In this document: positions 1 through 7,876 of the stretch, piece after piece
Layout of the letters: the number at the start of each line of letters is the position of its first letter
How positions within the stretch are numbered: position 1 is the stretch's first letter
Source: Corynebacterium sp. HMSC29G08
Lineage (GTDB): Bacteria; Actinomycetota; Actinomycetes; Mycobacteriales; Mycobacteriaceae
Length of the DNA: 64,000 nucleotides
Assembly: GCF_001806875.1 (NCBI RefSeq)
Contig: NZ_KV786241.1
Location: forward strand, 87,318 to 151,317
Direction: 5' to 3'
The notes under the pieces: generated by a model
The model's database searches: none
What the model saw: only the letters and a program-made list of their open reading frames with translations
What the model was told of the DNA's origin: nothing
Position numbers and translations under genes: made by a program

Positions 1-44
1 CTTGTCGGCCGCCCCCTGTCTTGTGGTGCCTTCAAGACGGTGTT

Positions 45-59
45 TTCCGCGGCGCGGAA
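45..59. repeat. palindrome TTCCGC-GGC-GCGGAA, copy 1
   Basis: Perfect 6-bp inverted repeat with a 3-base centre, one of five in the window. Intergenic. Confidence 0.7.
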
Positions 60-84
60 TACCCTCAACTTCTACTAGGCCGTC

Positions 85-99
85 TTCCGCGCCGCGGAA
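85..99. repeat. palindrome TTCCGC-GCC-GCGGAA, copy 2
   Basis: Same arms as copy 1 with the centre inverted (GCC), that is copy 1 read on the other strand. It lies 25 bases after copy 1. Confidence 0.7.
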
Positions 100-209
100 T
101 GCCCGTACCGGGCCGGGGGCGACGCAACCGCTTTTCGGTCGAGGTGGCGGATTCGTCCGTTGATATTCCCCGGGCAAGCCATTCCCCTGACGGGCCAGTC
201 TCTCTCAAC

Positions 210-319
210 AGATATGCAGGTCAAGATATGCAGGTGTAATGGTCAGGGCTTTTTTCAATAAGCATCCTTTAATGAAAAATCGCTTCCACCTGCAGACCTG
301 CATATCTACACCTGCATAT
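210..319. repeat. double inverted repeat with ATATGCAGGT units
   Basis: Two direct units on the left (AGATATGCAGGTC at 210-222; ATATGCAGGTGTA at 226-238) face two units on the right in the opposite orientation (GACCTGCATATCT at 295-307; TACACCTGCATAT at 307-319). Each left unit has a perfect 13-base complement on the right. The core, about 240-294, is AT-rich. It could be a protein-binding site, a large hairpin or a recombination site; the sequence does not say which. Confidence 0.7.
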
Positions 320-435
320 TTGGGTTTGGAGGCTCTCCGTACCGTCCCGAGAGTCGCCTGAACAACGACGCCAGGCGGGAACGGTTTGGACTCAAGTGCT
401 TGTTCCTGGTCTTGCGGCCAATTCCAGAAGAACGT

Positions 436-450
436 TTCCGCGCGGCGGAA
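436..450. repeat. palindrome TTCCGC-GCG-GCGGAA, copy 3
   Basis: Same arms with centre GCG; it extends to TTTCCGC/GCGGAAA (435-451). It lies 25 bases beyond the stop of the minus-strand gene at 475. Confidence 0.7.
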
Positions 451-474
451 AACCTGTGTCCTGCAAACGGGTCG

Positions 475-1500
475 CTAGTCGCGCACATTGTGTCCGATAA
501 CGTTTGGGAGGACGAGTGGGGCCTCGCCAAGCAGCGCCTTTAGGTTTCCTTCGCGTTCAACAGCACTGGTGACTGCCTGTACTTTTGCAGCTTTACGCTG
601 ATTGCCTTGGCCTCCAGCTCCGCCGCCAGTGCCCATGGCCATAGGGCCGCCAGCGACCGTTGTCGAACGTGCCTGTGCGCTAGGGTTTGTGCCGCTTGCG
701 CTGTAAGCGTTTGCACCTGGAGCAGCTCCTGTGCCGGGTGCACCTGCGCCGTTAAGTGGGCCACCGCCGGAACCCATGCCACCGCCGGAACCCATGCCCT
801 TGCCACTTGCGCCGATGCCTGTGGCAAGGCCACCGCCGGTGTTCGCACCTGTACTGGAGCCGACACCAGCCGCATTGCTGCCAATCGCACCTGGGGAAAT
901 CGAATTCATACCTGCGGCAGAACCCGGGCCGCCCGGTGCGCCGCCAGGCATACCGGCACCAGGGTTGAGCGTCGGCGGCATGGAAGGTGCCGACAGGGAA
1001 GCAGCCTGGGTTTGGGTTGAGCCTGCCTTAATCGCCTCGACAACATCCGGGTTGACCTTGCCGTAAGCATTAATGACATCATCAGGCGTAGCTGCATGAG
1101 CCAGATCGCCATGGCCGAGTGCCATGAAAGAATCGCGGATGACCTTTGGCAATGGTGAGCGGTCAAACGACGGGGCAGCGGGTTGTTTCGCCTCGCGGAT
1201 ATCGAAAGGATTGCCCGGGACCTGGTCTAGGTCCGGCAAGAGTTTTGTAAACGTCGGAATCGTTGCTACCAGCTGAGAGCTGGCGCGTGGGCCGAAGGAG
1301 GCGAGGTAGGTCGCTTCGTAAGCGGGACGGATCGTAGGAGGTAGGCCAACCGCCACAGCAGCAGCGGCTGCAGCCATCGCTGTCTCTGCCGCCGCTGACT
1401 TGGCGAGTGCGCTGGTGTGCATAGACATGGCGTCGGCACGCCGTGCGTACGCGTTGCCAGCATGCTGGATCCTGTTAATGCGTTCATCGCCGCGCCGCAC
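475..1500 (-). CDS. Gly/Ala-rich protein of unknown function (possibly type VII secretion-related)
   Basis: A 341-residue protein I do not recognise. The first 160 residues look helical and alanine-rich. From about residue 165 to 310 the chain is a low-complexity Gly/Ala/Ser/Pro stretch with GSGGGM-type repeats, followed by a short charged tail. There is no signal peptide. The helical-head plus glycine-rich-tail shape recalls PPE or EspB-like type VII secretion proteins, but this is resemblance of form only. The GTG start overlaps the end of the upstream gene by 17 bases, so the two are probably translated together. A start at the Met near residue 25 is possible. Confidence 0.6.
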   Translation of the reverse strand: MRRGDERINRIQHAGNAYARRADAMSMHTSALAKSAAAETAMAAAAAAVAVGLPPTIRPAYEATYLASFGPRASSQLVATIPTFTKLLPDLDQVPGNPFDIREAKQPAAPSFDRSPLPKVIRDSFMALGHGDLAHAATPDDVINAYGKVNPDVVEAIKAGSTQTQAASLSAPSMPPTLNPGAGMPGGAPGGPGSAAGMNSISPGAIGSNAAGVGSSTGANTGGGLATGIGASGKGMGSGGGMGSGGGPLNGAGAPGTGAAPGANAYSASGTNPSAQARSTTVAGGPMAMGTGGGAGGQGNQRKAAKVQAVTSAVEREGNLKALLGEAPLVLPNVIGHNVRD

Positions 1501-2083
1501 CCACCTGGTTTCTAGCGAGGTGGCGAACGAGTTTTTTCACGCCGAAGAGTGCCACGACTGATTCATCAATGGCCCGCGCCATAAGCGTCCAGTTCGCTGC
1601 CTCTGCTTCCGCGGCGGCGATATTTGTGGCCGCTAGGAGTTGCTCAAGGATGTGCAAAGTCATCGGCGGTGCCGCTACTGGCGCTTGCGGGTGGAACGCG
1701 GTTGCCTTCGCGTTGACAACGTTCAGTGATGCTTCTATTTGCCCGAGTTCCTCCATGAGCGGATTCAATGTAGCTAGGGCAATACCTTTGAACATGCCCG
1801 CAAGCGAATCATCGGAGCGTTTCATATTCTTCAGATTGATCTCTGAAACGTTCGCGGCGTCCATCAGGTGCGAGGCCAGAACCTTGAATGATTCCGGCGC
1901 ACTCATGGACGAGATGAGTCCCAACGCCTGACCAGCTTCGCGGTAGCCGGTGACGTTGGAGAACACGGCTAACTCGCTCTTAAATCCTCGCTTGAAAGGA
2001 TGCAAAATTGAAGAGGCTTCCTCCTTAAGTAACTTGATGCCTGCCAACAAAGATTCGATGTCAAGGCGCACTTGCTGCGACAA
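1484..2083 (-). CDS. helical hypothetical protein, partner of the Gly-rich protein
   Basis: A 199-residue, mostly helical protein without signal peptide or membrane segment; I cannot assign a family. The first 60 residues (LDIESLLAGIKLLKEEAS...) look like amphipathic helices similar in style to WXG100/ESX-associated proteins, but no WxG motif is visible. The TTG start is preceded by AAGGGGG. It overlaps the following Gly-rich gene, and both run opposite to ftsZ. It may be the first gene of a two-gene unit. Confidence 0.6.
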   Translation of the reverse strand: MSQQVRLDIESLLAGIKLLKEEASSILHPFKRGFKSELAVFSNVTGYREAGQALGLISSMSAPESFKVLASHLMDAANVSEINLKNMKRSDDSLAGMFKGIALATLNPLMEELGQIEASLNVVNAKATAFHPQAPVAAPPMTLHILEQLLAATNIAAAEAEAANWTLMARAIDESVVALFGVKKLVRHLARNQVGAARR

Positions 2084-2168
2084 AATAACCCCCTTTTACT
2101 TTTGATTACGTGTTTGGGGAGAAGCTTAAATCTTCGCTGGGAGAAATGGAACCTTTTGCGTGCACACT

Positions 2169-2831
2169 TTAGTGGACATTGCCTGTGCCGAATTGTAGGA
2201 AGAGCTGTTCAAAGATGTGAATCGATAGTTCGCACATTTCTGCCTGAGTCACATTATGTGCAAGGCCTCCGGCAGATGCGCCGAAACCACCACGGAGGGT
2301 ATCGACCTGGGTATAGCAAAGGCTTGGGTCGTGGTTGGTAGCAGCAAACGCGAACAGCTCGGGGATTAATTCAGATCTGTAATGGGGGAGCATCAATCCT
2401 TGCATCTCAATCATTTCGCGATTCGTGTTGCCGTTGTCAAAGGAAGTGACGATTGCACGGTCTAGCTGCTCATCGGTGCTAGGAATTTCACAGAAGCTTA
2501 ACTCGCTTATCGGCCACCCCTCATTAACAATCTCAATCCCCGGAAACCCCGCCGCCGCGTATTCTTCCAAAGTGATTTCGGTGCAGGGGTTAAAAATATC
2601 GTCGCCAAGCGCGTAGGGGTCGAAGTCCCCGAATTCGAGGAACCCGGATTCGAAGGCGAAGCCGCGGGGCTTAGTAGTCGCTTGAGCAGTACCCTCAGCC
2701 TCAGCAACCGAAGAAACACCAGTCTCAGAGCCAACACCAAGCGATTCAATCTTCGCGCTTGGCACGCAGGCGCTCAGCGCAAGCGCTGACACCACAGCCC
2801 CCGGAAGTACAACAAAAGCCTTTTTCAACAC
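2169..2831 (-). CDS. DUF3558-type lipoprotein
   Basis: A 220-residue predicted lipoprotein. The signal peptide ends in the lipobox LSAC with the lipidated Cys at residue 22. The segment FNPCTEITLEEYAAAGFPG is the hallmark of DUF3558, a family of actinobacterial exported lipoproteins without firm function. Further cysteines (FCEI, LCYT, MCEL) could form disulfides outside the membrane. The GTG start was chosen because GAAGGGGG lies 7 bases upstream and the signal peptide begins there; the frame is open further up, but that part does not look like protein. Its neighbours run the same way. Confidence 0.8.
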   Translation of the reverse strand: MLKKAFVVLPGAVVSALALSACVPSAKIESLGVGSETGVSSVAEAEGTAQATTKPRGFAFESGFLEFGDFDPYALGDDIFNPCTEITLEEYAAAGFPGIEIVNEGWPISELSFCEIPSTDEQLDRAIVTSFDNGNTNREMIEMQGLMLPHYRSELIPELFAFAATNHDPSLCYTQVDTLRGGFGASAGGLAHNVTQAEMCELSIHIFEQLFLQFGTGNVH

Positions 2832-3114
2832 TGCATTTCCCCCTTCGGTTAGTTCTTTGTATGCGCAGTATTCCTGAAGCGACGCATACGAATCATTGAT
2901 TCTGAAGAATCCGCCACCCCCGTTGTCTACCCGCGGCTCCAGAAAAGTAGTCACAGCTGTAACATCCGCAACAAAACCCCAGGTCAGAACCTTAAAGCTG
3001 AGGTTTAGGGTTGTGACACGCCGATTGAGAACACAAAAACTTCATCGTTTTCGCCGATTATGGGAACCACTGAATTGCTTCCCATCTTCAACTTTGGAAA
3101 GGCGAGATCCCCAT

Positions 3115-4350
3115 ATGACCTCTCCCGCGAACTACCTCGCCATGATCCGCGTCGTCGGTGTCGGCGGCGGCGGTGTTAACGCTGTGAACCGCATGATCGA
3201 GGAAGGCTTGAAGGGCGTCGAATTTGTCGCCATAAATACGGACTCCCAGGCGCTGCTGTTTACTGATGCGGACACCAAGCTGGACATTGGCCGCGAGGCA
3301 ACCCGTGGCCTCGGCGCTGGCGCGAACCCGGAGGTGGGCCGCACTTCCGCTGAGGACCACAAGCAGGAGATTGAGGAGTCTCTGAAGGGCTCTGACATGG
3401 TCTTCGTTACCGCAGGCGAGGGCGGTGGCACCGGCACTGGTGCTGCGCCGGTTGTCGCGGGCATTGCGAAGAAGATGGGTGCGCTGACCATTGGTGTTGT
3501 GACTCGTCCGTTCTCGTTTGAGGGAAAGCGTCGTACTCGTCAGGCTCTTGAGGGCATTGAGAACCTCAAGGAGGTCTGCGACACCGTTATCGTGATTCCG
3601 AACGATCGCCTGCTGCAGCTTGGAGACGCTGAGCTGTCCATGATGGACGCCTTCCGCGCAGCGGACGAGGTGCTCTACAACGGCGTGCAGGGTATTACGA
3701 ACCTGATCACCATCCCGGGCATGATCAACGTGGACTTTGCGGACGTTCGTTCCGTTATGGCTGACGCTGGTTCCGCGCTCATGGGCGTTGGCTCCGCACG
3801 TGGTGACAACCGTGTGATGACGGCGACCGAGCAGGCCATTAACTCGCCGCTGCTGGAGACCACGATGGAGGGTGCGAAAGGCGTGCTCATCTCCATCGCC
3901 GGTGGCTCTGACCTGGGTCTACAGGAGGTGCACGCTGCTGCCACCATCGTGGAGGAGAAGGCGGATGATGACGCGAACATCATCTTCGGCACCATCATTG
4001 ATGACAATTTGGGTGATGAGGTCCGCGTGACCATCATCGCCACCGGTTTCGATGAGGTTGCCAACAAGCTGCAGCACGCTGAGCAGAACCCAGAGCTGCA
4101 CCAGCCGGTCGTCCCGGGTGAGACGCATGAGGCACAGGCTGAGGCCCAGCCTTCTGGGCCGTCTGTGCCAGTTGAGCAGGCGCCGGCGCGCGGTTCGCTT
4201 TTCGACGATCGCGTGAACCCCACCGACGACTACCAGCCTCGCCACCGTTACGAGTCCCCGCGCTCTGGCCTGTTCACCAACACGGATCACGACCGTCGTG
4301 GTGGCTTTGATGATGACTTCGACGTCGACGTTCCGGACTTCATGCGCTAG
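3115..4350 (+). CDS. ftsZ: cell division protein FtsZ
   Basis: A 411-residue tubulin-like GTPase that polymerises into the division ring at midcell. The tubulin signature GGGTGTG is at residues 103-109, and the T7 loop (NVDFADV, 205-211) that completes the GTP site of the next subunit is intact. A variable linker of about 70 residues leads to the conserved tail DVDVPDFMR, which binds SepF and FtsW-type partners. The ATG follows GGAAAGGCGAG; upstream in-frame codons do not resemble FtsZ. The roughly 280 bases upstream are the likely site of its promoters. ftsQ, the usual upstream neighbour, is not adjacent here. Confidence 0.98.
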   Translation: MTSPANYLAMIRVVGVGGGGVNAVNRMIEEGLKGVEFVAINTDSQALLFTDADTKLDIGREATRGLGAGANPEVGRTSAEDHKQEIEESLKGSDMVFVTAGEGGGTGTGAAPVVAGIAKKMGALTIGVVTRPFSFEGKRRTRQALEGIENLKEVCDTVIVIPNDRLLQLGDAELSMMDAFRAADEVLYNGVQGITNLITIPGMINVDFADVRSVMADAGSALMGVGSARGDNRVMTATEQAINSPLLETTMEGAKGVLISIAGGSDLGLQEVHAAATIVEEKADDDANIIFGTIIDDNLGDEVRVTIIATGFDEVANKLQHAEQNPELHQPVVPGETHEAQAEAQPSGPSVPVEQAPARGSLFDDRVNPTDDYQPRHRYESPRSGLFTNTDHDRRGGFDDDFDVDVPDFMR

Positions 4351-4353
4351 TTT

Positions 4354-5085
4354 GTGCGCATGACTGATCTTGCTTCACGCCCCGTCCGCATGGTGTTTAC
4401 TACCAGAGCGGGCGGGGTGTCTTCGTCGCCGTACGCCTCTTTCAACCTGGGCGATCACGTAGGTGACGCCCCGGAGGACGTAGCGAGTAACCGCCAGCGT
4501 CTCGCCGAAATCTTGAGCCTTAAGCCCGAGCAGTTTGTGTGGATGGAGCAGCTGCACACCAACACGGTGACCGTGGTTGGCGCTCCGCAGTCCGAGCCGG
4601 TCGAGGCAACCGATGCGGTGGTGACCACCCAGCCCGGGCTGGCTCTGTGCGTGTTGGTTGCAGACTGTGTGCCGGTGCTGCTCTCGGACCACAATGCTGG
4701 GGTGATCGCCGCAGCGCACGCGGGACGTCTTGGCGCACGCAACGGCATTGTGAAAAAGACCGTGGAAAAGATGGTGGAGCTGGGTGCAAATCCTGCGAAC
4801 ATCCAGGTGCTTCTGGGCCCCGCAGCGGCAGGCGCTTCCTATGAGGTGCCGCTTGAGATGGCGCGTGATGTGGAGTCGCGGCTGCCGGGGTCTATGACGA
4901 AGACGTCGAAAGGAACTACCGGCTTAGATATCCGTGCGGGCCTGGTGCGCCAGCTGTTGTCTCTAGGCGTGACGCATGTGGATGCGGATCCGCGCGATAC
5001 GGTGACTGATACTGACTTTTTCTCGTACCGCCGCGAGGGCACGACGGGCCGGCAGGCGGGCGTGATTTGGCTGACGGGAGCGTAA
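4354..5085 (+). CDS. pgeF: PgeF/YfiH-family multicopper-type protein (peptidoglycan editing factor)
   Basis: A 243-residue protein of the YfiH/YlmD/LACC1 family. Its members act as purine nucleoside phosphorylase/adenosine deaminase-type or laccase-like enzymes, and in Escherichia coli one prevents mis-incorporation into peptidoglycan. The family motifs are visible: MEQLHTNTV, the cysteine-containing LVADCVPVLL and the metal-ligand AAHAGRLG. It follows ftsZ by three bases, the standard actinobacterial order. The GTG at 4354 and the ATG at 4360 are both possible starts; neither has a strong ribosome site, consistent with coupling to ftsZ. Confidence 0.9.
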   Translation: MRMTDLASRPVRMVFTTRAGGVSSSPYASFNLGDHVGDAPEDVASNRQRLAEILSLKPEQFVWMEQLHTNTVTVVGAPQSEPVEATDAVVTTQPGLALCVLVADCVPVLLSDHNAGVIAAAHAGRLGARNGIVKKTVEKMVELGANPANIQVLLGPAAAGASYEVPLEMARDVESRLPGSMTKTSKGTTGLDIRAGLVRQLLSLGVTHVDADPRDTVTDTDFFSYRREGTTGRQAGVIWLTGA

Positions 5086-5089
5086 AACC

Positions 5090-5785
5090 ATGACCATCGC
5101 AGAAAACATTAACGCTGTACGGGAACGTATTCGCGCGGCTGAGCAGGCGGCAGACCGTGTGCCTGGCAGTGTGCAGTTGCTTCCGGTGAGTAAGTTCCAC
5201 CCGGCGTCTGCAATCCGCGAAGTTGCCGCCTGTGGCATCACCCTCGTTGGTGAGAACCGGGAGCAAGAAGCGCGTGACAAGGCCGCCGAGCTAGGCGAGG
5301 TCTGCGGCATCGCCATGATCGGCCAGATCCAGACGAAGAAAGCCAACGCGGTTGCGCGCTGGGCCGCGGAGGTGCACTCGCTGGACTCGGTCAGGCTCGC
5401 CGACGGTTTGAACCGCGGCATGGCGCTTGCCCTTGAGCGTGGGGATCGCACGAGCGAGATTTTGCCCTGCATGATCCAGGTTTCTTTTGATGGCGACACT
5501 GCGCGTGGCGGGGTTGCCCTAGATGGGGTGGGGGAGTTGGCGGAGGTCGTCGAAAAGCATGAGCACCTGGAGCTCAAGGGGTTTATGGTTGTGCCGCCGC
5601 TTAACGTCGAGCCGGCCAAGGTGTTTGAGGAGCTTCGTTTGCTTGCCGACGCCTACGCGAACCAACTTGACCGCCCCCTCCAACTCTCTGCCGGGATGAG
5701 TGGGGATTTTGAGGAGGCAATTGCCTGTGGGTCGGACATCGTGCGTGTCGGAACCGCAGTGTTTGGCCCGCGACCCGTAGGCTAA
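5090..5785 (+). CDS. YggS-family pyridoxal phosphate homeostasis protein
   Basis: A 231-residue TIM-barrel protein of the YggS/PLPBP family, which carries pyridoxal 5'-phosphate on a lysine and keeps PLP and amino-acid pools balanced without known catalysis. The PLP lysine is K35 in LLPVSKF. The phosphate-binding end (SAGMSGDFEEAI, then GSDIVRVGTAVFG) is intact. The full length matches the family. It starts 5 bases after pgeF and precedes sepF, the usual division-cluster order. Confidence 0.95.
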   Translation: MTIAENINAVRERIRAAEQAADRVPGSVQLLPVSKFHPASAIREVAACGITLVGENREQEARDKAAELGEVCGIAMIGQIQTKKANAVARWAAEVHSLDSVRLADGLNRGMALALERGDRTSEILPCMIQVSFDGDTARGGVALDGVGELAEVVEKHEHLELKGFMVVPPLNVEPAKVFEELRLLADAYANQLDRPLQLSAGMSGDFEEAIACGSDIVRVGTAVFGPRPVG

Positions 5786-5831
5786 TTTCCATATCTTTCC
5801 ACCACCCGCAAACATGCGAGGAGCAGCACTA

Positions 5832-6287
5832 ATGTCCTTTATCGGCACCGCCAAAGAATTTTTCGGTTTCGGCCCGTACGACGACGCCGAGGACGCCTAC
5901 TACGACGATCAGCAGTACCGCGAAACGCGTGAAGTGCGCGAGCATGCCGCACCGCAGCGTGCCCAGCACATTGAGCGCGCTCCGCGTGAGCCGATCGCCC
6001 GCTCGTTCGCCCCGGAGATTATCTCCACCGCCCCGCGTTCTTACAACGACGCGAAGGAGATTGGTGAGCCGTTCCGTGACGGCGATGCTGTGATCATGGA
6101 CCTGACCGACTTGGAAGCAGCGGACGCCAAGCGTGTTGTGGATTTTGCCGCTGGTCTGTGCTTCGCACTGCGCGGCAGCATGCTGAACCTGGCTCGTAAC
6201 ACAGGTTCTCGCCGCCGCGTGTTCGCTATCGTCCCGGAAAACGCGCGCATCTCCACCGATGAGCTCAAGCGCGTCGCCCGTCTCTAG
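5832..6287 (+). CDS. sepF: cell division protein SepF
   Basis: A 151-residue protein that anchors FtsZ to the membrane. It has an N-terminal amphipathic segment (MSFIGTAKEFFGFG), an acidic and basic linker to about residue 80, and the C-terminal dimerising domain from DAVIMDLTDLEA to the end. In actinobacteria, which lack FtsA, SepF is the main membrane tether of the Z-ring. The ATG at 5832 follows AGGAG by 8 bases; an ATG 18 bases earlier would lack this site. Confidence 0.96.
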   Translation: MSFIGTAKEFFGFGPYDDAEDAYYDDQQYRETREVREHAAPQRAQHIERAPREPIARSFAPEIISTAPRSYNDAKEIGEPFRDGDAVIMDLTDLEAADAKRVVDFAAGLCFALRGSMLNLARNTGSRRRVFAIVPENARISTDELKRVARL

Positions 6288-6301
6288 CGGGGGAATGCTT
6301 C

Positions 6302-6613
6302 GTGGCTTTTTTCGGCGCAATTCTTTATGCCCTCGTTGGGCTTTATATGCTTGCGGTGATCATCCGCATCATCATTGAGATGGTGCAGGCGTTCTCCAAG
6401 CGCTTTGACCCGCCCACCTGGTTTTCCCTGGCGGCGGAGCCGGTTTTTGTGATTACAGATCCGCCGGTCAAAGCGTTGCGCAAGCTGATTCCGCCGCTGC
6501 GTATGGGCGGTGGCGTGGGTCTTGATGTGAGCGTTTTAGTCTTGTTTTTTGCGCTTGCAATTGTGCAGTCCTTGATTCAGGGAGTGCTCATTCGACCCGC
6601 CTTGCATGTCTAA
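6302..6613 (+). CDS. YggT-family membrane protein
   Basis: A 103-residue integral membrane protein of the YggT family with two hydrophobic segments (about 4-28 and 75-98) separated by the conserved DPPTWFSLAAEPVFVITDPPVKALRKLIPP loop, here noted by its DPP repeats. The exact role is not settled; the gene regularly lies between sepF and divIVA, so a part in division or envelope assembly is likely. The GTG start follows the sepF stop by 14 bases. Confidence 0.92.
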   Translation: MAFFGAILYALVGLYMLAVIIRIIIEMVQAFSKRFDPPTWFSLAAEPVFVITDPPVKALRKLIPPLRMGGGVGLDVSVLVLFFALAIVQSLIQGVLIRPALHV

Positions 6614-6626
6614 CGCTCAACGTTGG

Positions 6627-6647
6627 GTTAAACTATCCGTGTTTAAC
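6627..6647. promoter_or_regulatory. inverted repeat upstream of wag31
   Basis: Perfect GTTAAAC-N7-GTTTAAC, 27 bases before the wag31 ATG and just after the YggT stop. It could be an operator or part of a promoter (TAAACT reads as a possible -10); there is no T-run to suggest a terminator. Confidence 0.45.
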
Positions 6648-6673
6648 TCTTTCCAACATCGAAGGGACCGCTC

Positions 6674-7645
6674 ATGCCGCTGACACCAGCAGACGTGCAC
6701 AACGTAGCCTTTAGCAAGCCACCGATTGGCAAGCGTGGCTACAACGAGGACGAGGTTGATCAGTTCCTTGACCTCGTCGAGGACACACTTGCCCAGCTGC
6801 AGGATGAGAATGATGACCTGCGTGCACGCGTGGAGGAGCTTTCTAGTGGCCAGAGTGCCCAGGCTGCTCCGGCTGCACAGGTTAGTGAAGTTGATGAGGC
6901 GGAGGTGCGTCGTCAAGTAGAGGCCAAGCTGCGCGATGAGTATGAGGAGCGCCTGAACAAGGCAACCAAGGCTCAGGAGAAGGCGCAGGCTGAGCTGGCC
7001 GCTGCTCGCGAGGAGGCTAAGAAGGCCCGCGAGGACGCTGAGAAGGCTGCGAAGAACGCGTCCGCTCCGGCTGCTGCGGTACAGGCCCGCCCGGCGGAGC
7101 AGAAGGCGTCGGCCGGTGTAGCAAACGCTGACACTCACGTGCAGGCAGCCAAGGTGCTTGGTCTGGCGCAGGAGATGGCAGAGCGCCTGACCTCTGACGC
7201 TCAGAACGAGGCACAGACCATGCTCCAGGAGGCGAAGACCGCTGCACAGCGCCAGCTGGCAGAGGCGGATGCTTCCTCCAAGAAGCAGGTGCAGGAGGCA
7301 CAGGCAAAGGCCGAGCGCACTGCCCGTGACGCTGAGCAGCAGGCTACCCAGCTTGTCACCGAGGCTGAGAAGAAGGCCAAGGAGACCACCGCTGACGCCA
7401 CCTTGCGTGCAGAGGCGCAGGTACGCCAGGCTGAGGAAAAGGCGAAGCAGCTGCAGGCTGACGCTGAGCGTAAGCACACCGAGATTATGAACACGGTGAA
7501 GCAGCAGCAGTCCGCTCTGGAGGCTCGTATTGCTGAGCTGCGCACCTTCGAGCGTGAGTACCGCACTCGTTTGAAGACGTTGCTGACCTCCCAGCTGGAA
7601 GATCTGGAGTCTCGCGGCAGCTTCGCACCGAACGGCGACAAGTAA
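6674..7645 (+). CDS. wag31: DivIVA/Wag31 polar growth scaffold
   Basis: A 323-residue coiled-coil protein that marks negatively curved membrane at the poles and septum and directs apical cell-wall growth in corynebacteria and mycobacteria. The N-terminal membrane-binding DivIVA domain is clear ([12 protein letters not shown]...[18 protein letters not shown], residues 2-50). It is followed by a long Ala/Glu/Lys/Gln-rich coiled coil (about 70-310) broken by a short Pro/Ala segment near residue 130. In these organisms the gene is usually essential. The ATG follows AAGGGA. Confidence 0.97.
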   Translation: MPLTPADVHNVAFSKPPIGKRGYNEDEVDQFLDLVEDTLAQLQDENDDLRARVEELSSGQSAQAAPAAQVSEVDEAEVRRQVEAKLRDEYEERLNKATKAQEKAQAELAAAREEAKKAREDAEKAAKNASAPAAAVQARPAEQKASAGVANADTHVQAAKVLGLAQEMAERLTSDAQNEAQTMLQEAKTAAQRQLAEADASSKKQVQEAQAKAERTARDAEQQATQLVTEAEKKAKETTADATLRAEAQVRQAEEKAKQLQADAERKHTEIMNTVKQQQSALEARIAELRTFEREYRTRLKTLLTSQLEDLESRGSFAPNGDK

Positions 7646-7651
7646 CTCAAC

Positions 7652-7672
7652 GTGGGCTAGCATATAGCCCAC
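7652..7672. other. hairpin between wag31 and the T-box
   Basis: GTGGGCTA-GCATA-TAGCCCAC, a perfect 8-bp stem, starting 6 bases after the wag31 stop. No T-run follows. It may be a terminator of wag31 or protect its 3' end; its loop side also contains ATATAG, so overlap with the ileS promoter is possible. Confidence 0.5.
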
Positions 7673-7674
7673 AT

Positions 7675-7868
7675 ACGCATTGATCCGGCAATCACCGGGG
7701 AGCGTTCCGGAAGAACGGCCCGTTTAGGCTCAGTAGAACCGGACGTACACGGAAGACGTCACTTCCTCCACAACGAAGCGGGGCCCCAGGCAACTGGAGC
7801 TCAAGCAGGGTGGTACCGCGTGGCCTTTATGGCTGCGTCCCTGCGGCGAATGAAACGTAGTGGAGGAG
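7675..7868 (+). promoter_or_regulatory. T-box riboswitch of ileS, probably translational
   Basis: The conserved T-box core AGGGTGGTACCGCG lies at 7807-7820, and GCAGGG (7805-7810) can pair with CCCTGC downstream around the TGGT bulge that reads the tRNA 3' end. Upstream, CCGGC-AATC-ACCGGGG forms a very short stem I with ATC (7691-7693) as the likely isoleucine specifier. This is the compact type known for actinobacterial ileS leaders, which act on translation instead of termination. TCCTCCAC (7764-7771) is exactly complementary to GTGGAGGA (7860-7867), the ileS ribosome site, so it could hide that site. Confidence 0.88.
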
Positions 7869-7876
7869 AACAACTC

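Larger units (their letters stand above)
1..474. other. gene-free, repeat-rich left end
   Basis: I see no convincing gene here; the short open frames lack a ribosome site and family resemblance. The stretch holds three copies of the TTCCGC-N3-GCGGAA palindrome (45-59, 85-99, 436-450) and a pair of double inverted repeats built on ATATGCAGGT (210-319) around an AT-rich core. It lies beyond the 3' end of the minus-strand gene that ends at 475. Confidence 0.6.

Noticed and set aside
21..239. A 72-codon open frame at the left end
   Set aside because: No ribosome site, Arg-rich odd composition, and it runs through two palindromes and into the inverted repeat.
607..1066. Plus-strand Pro- and Cys-rich open frames
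   Set aside because: They are the antisense of the glycine-rich repeat of the minus-strand gene; repeats like GGTGGC give open frames on both strands.
2896..3114. N-terminal extension of ftsZ by 73 codons
   Set aside because: Basic, low-similarity sequence, whereas the ATG at 3115 has a ribosome site and the conserved FtsZ start.
6617..7672. A 351-codon Leu-rich open frame opposite wag31
   Set aside because: It mirrors the Gln/Glu/Ala coiled coil of wag31; no start signals.
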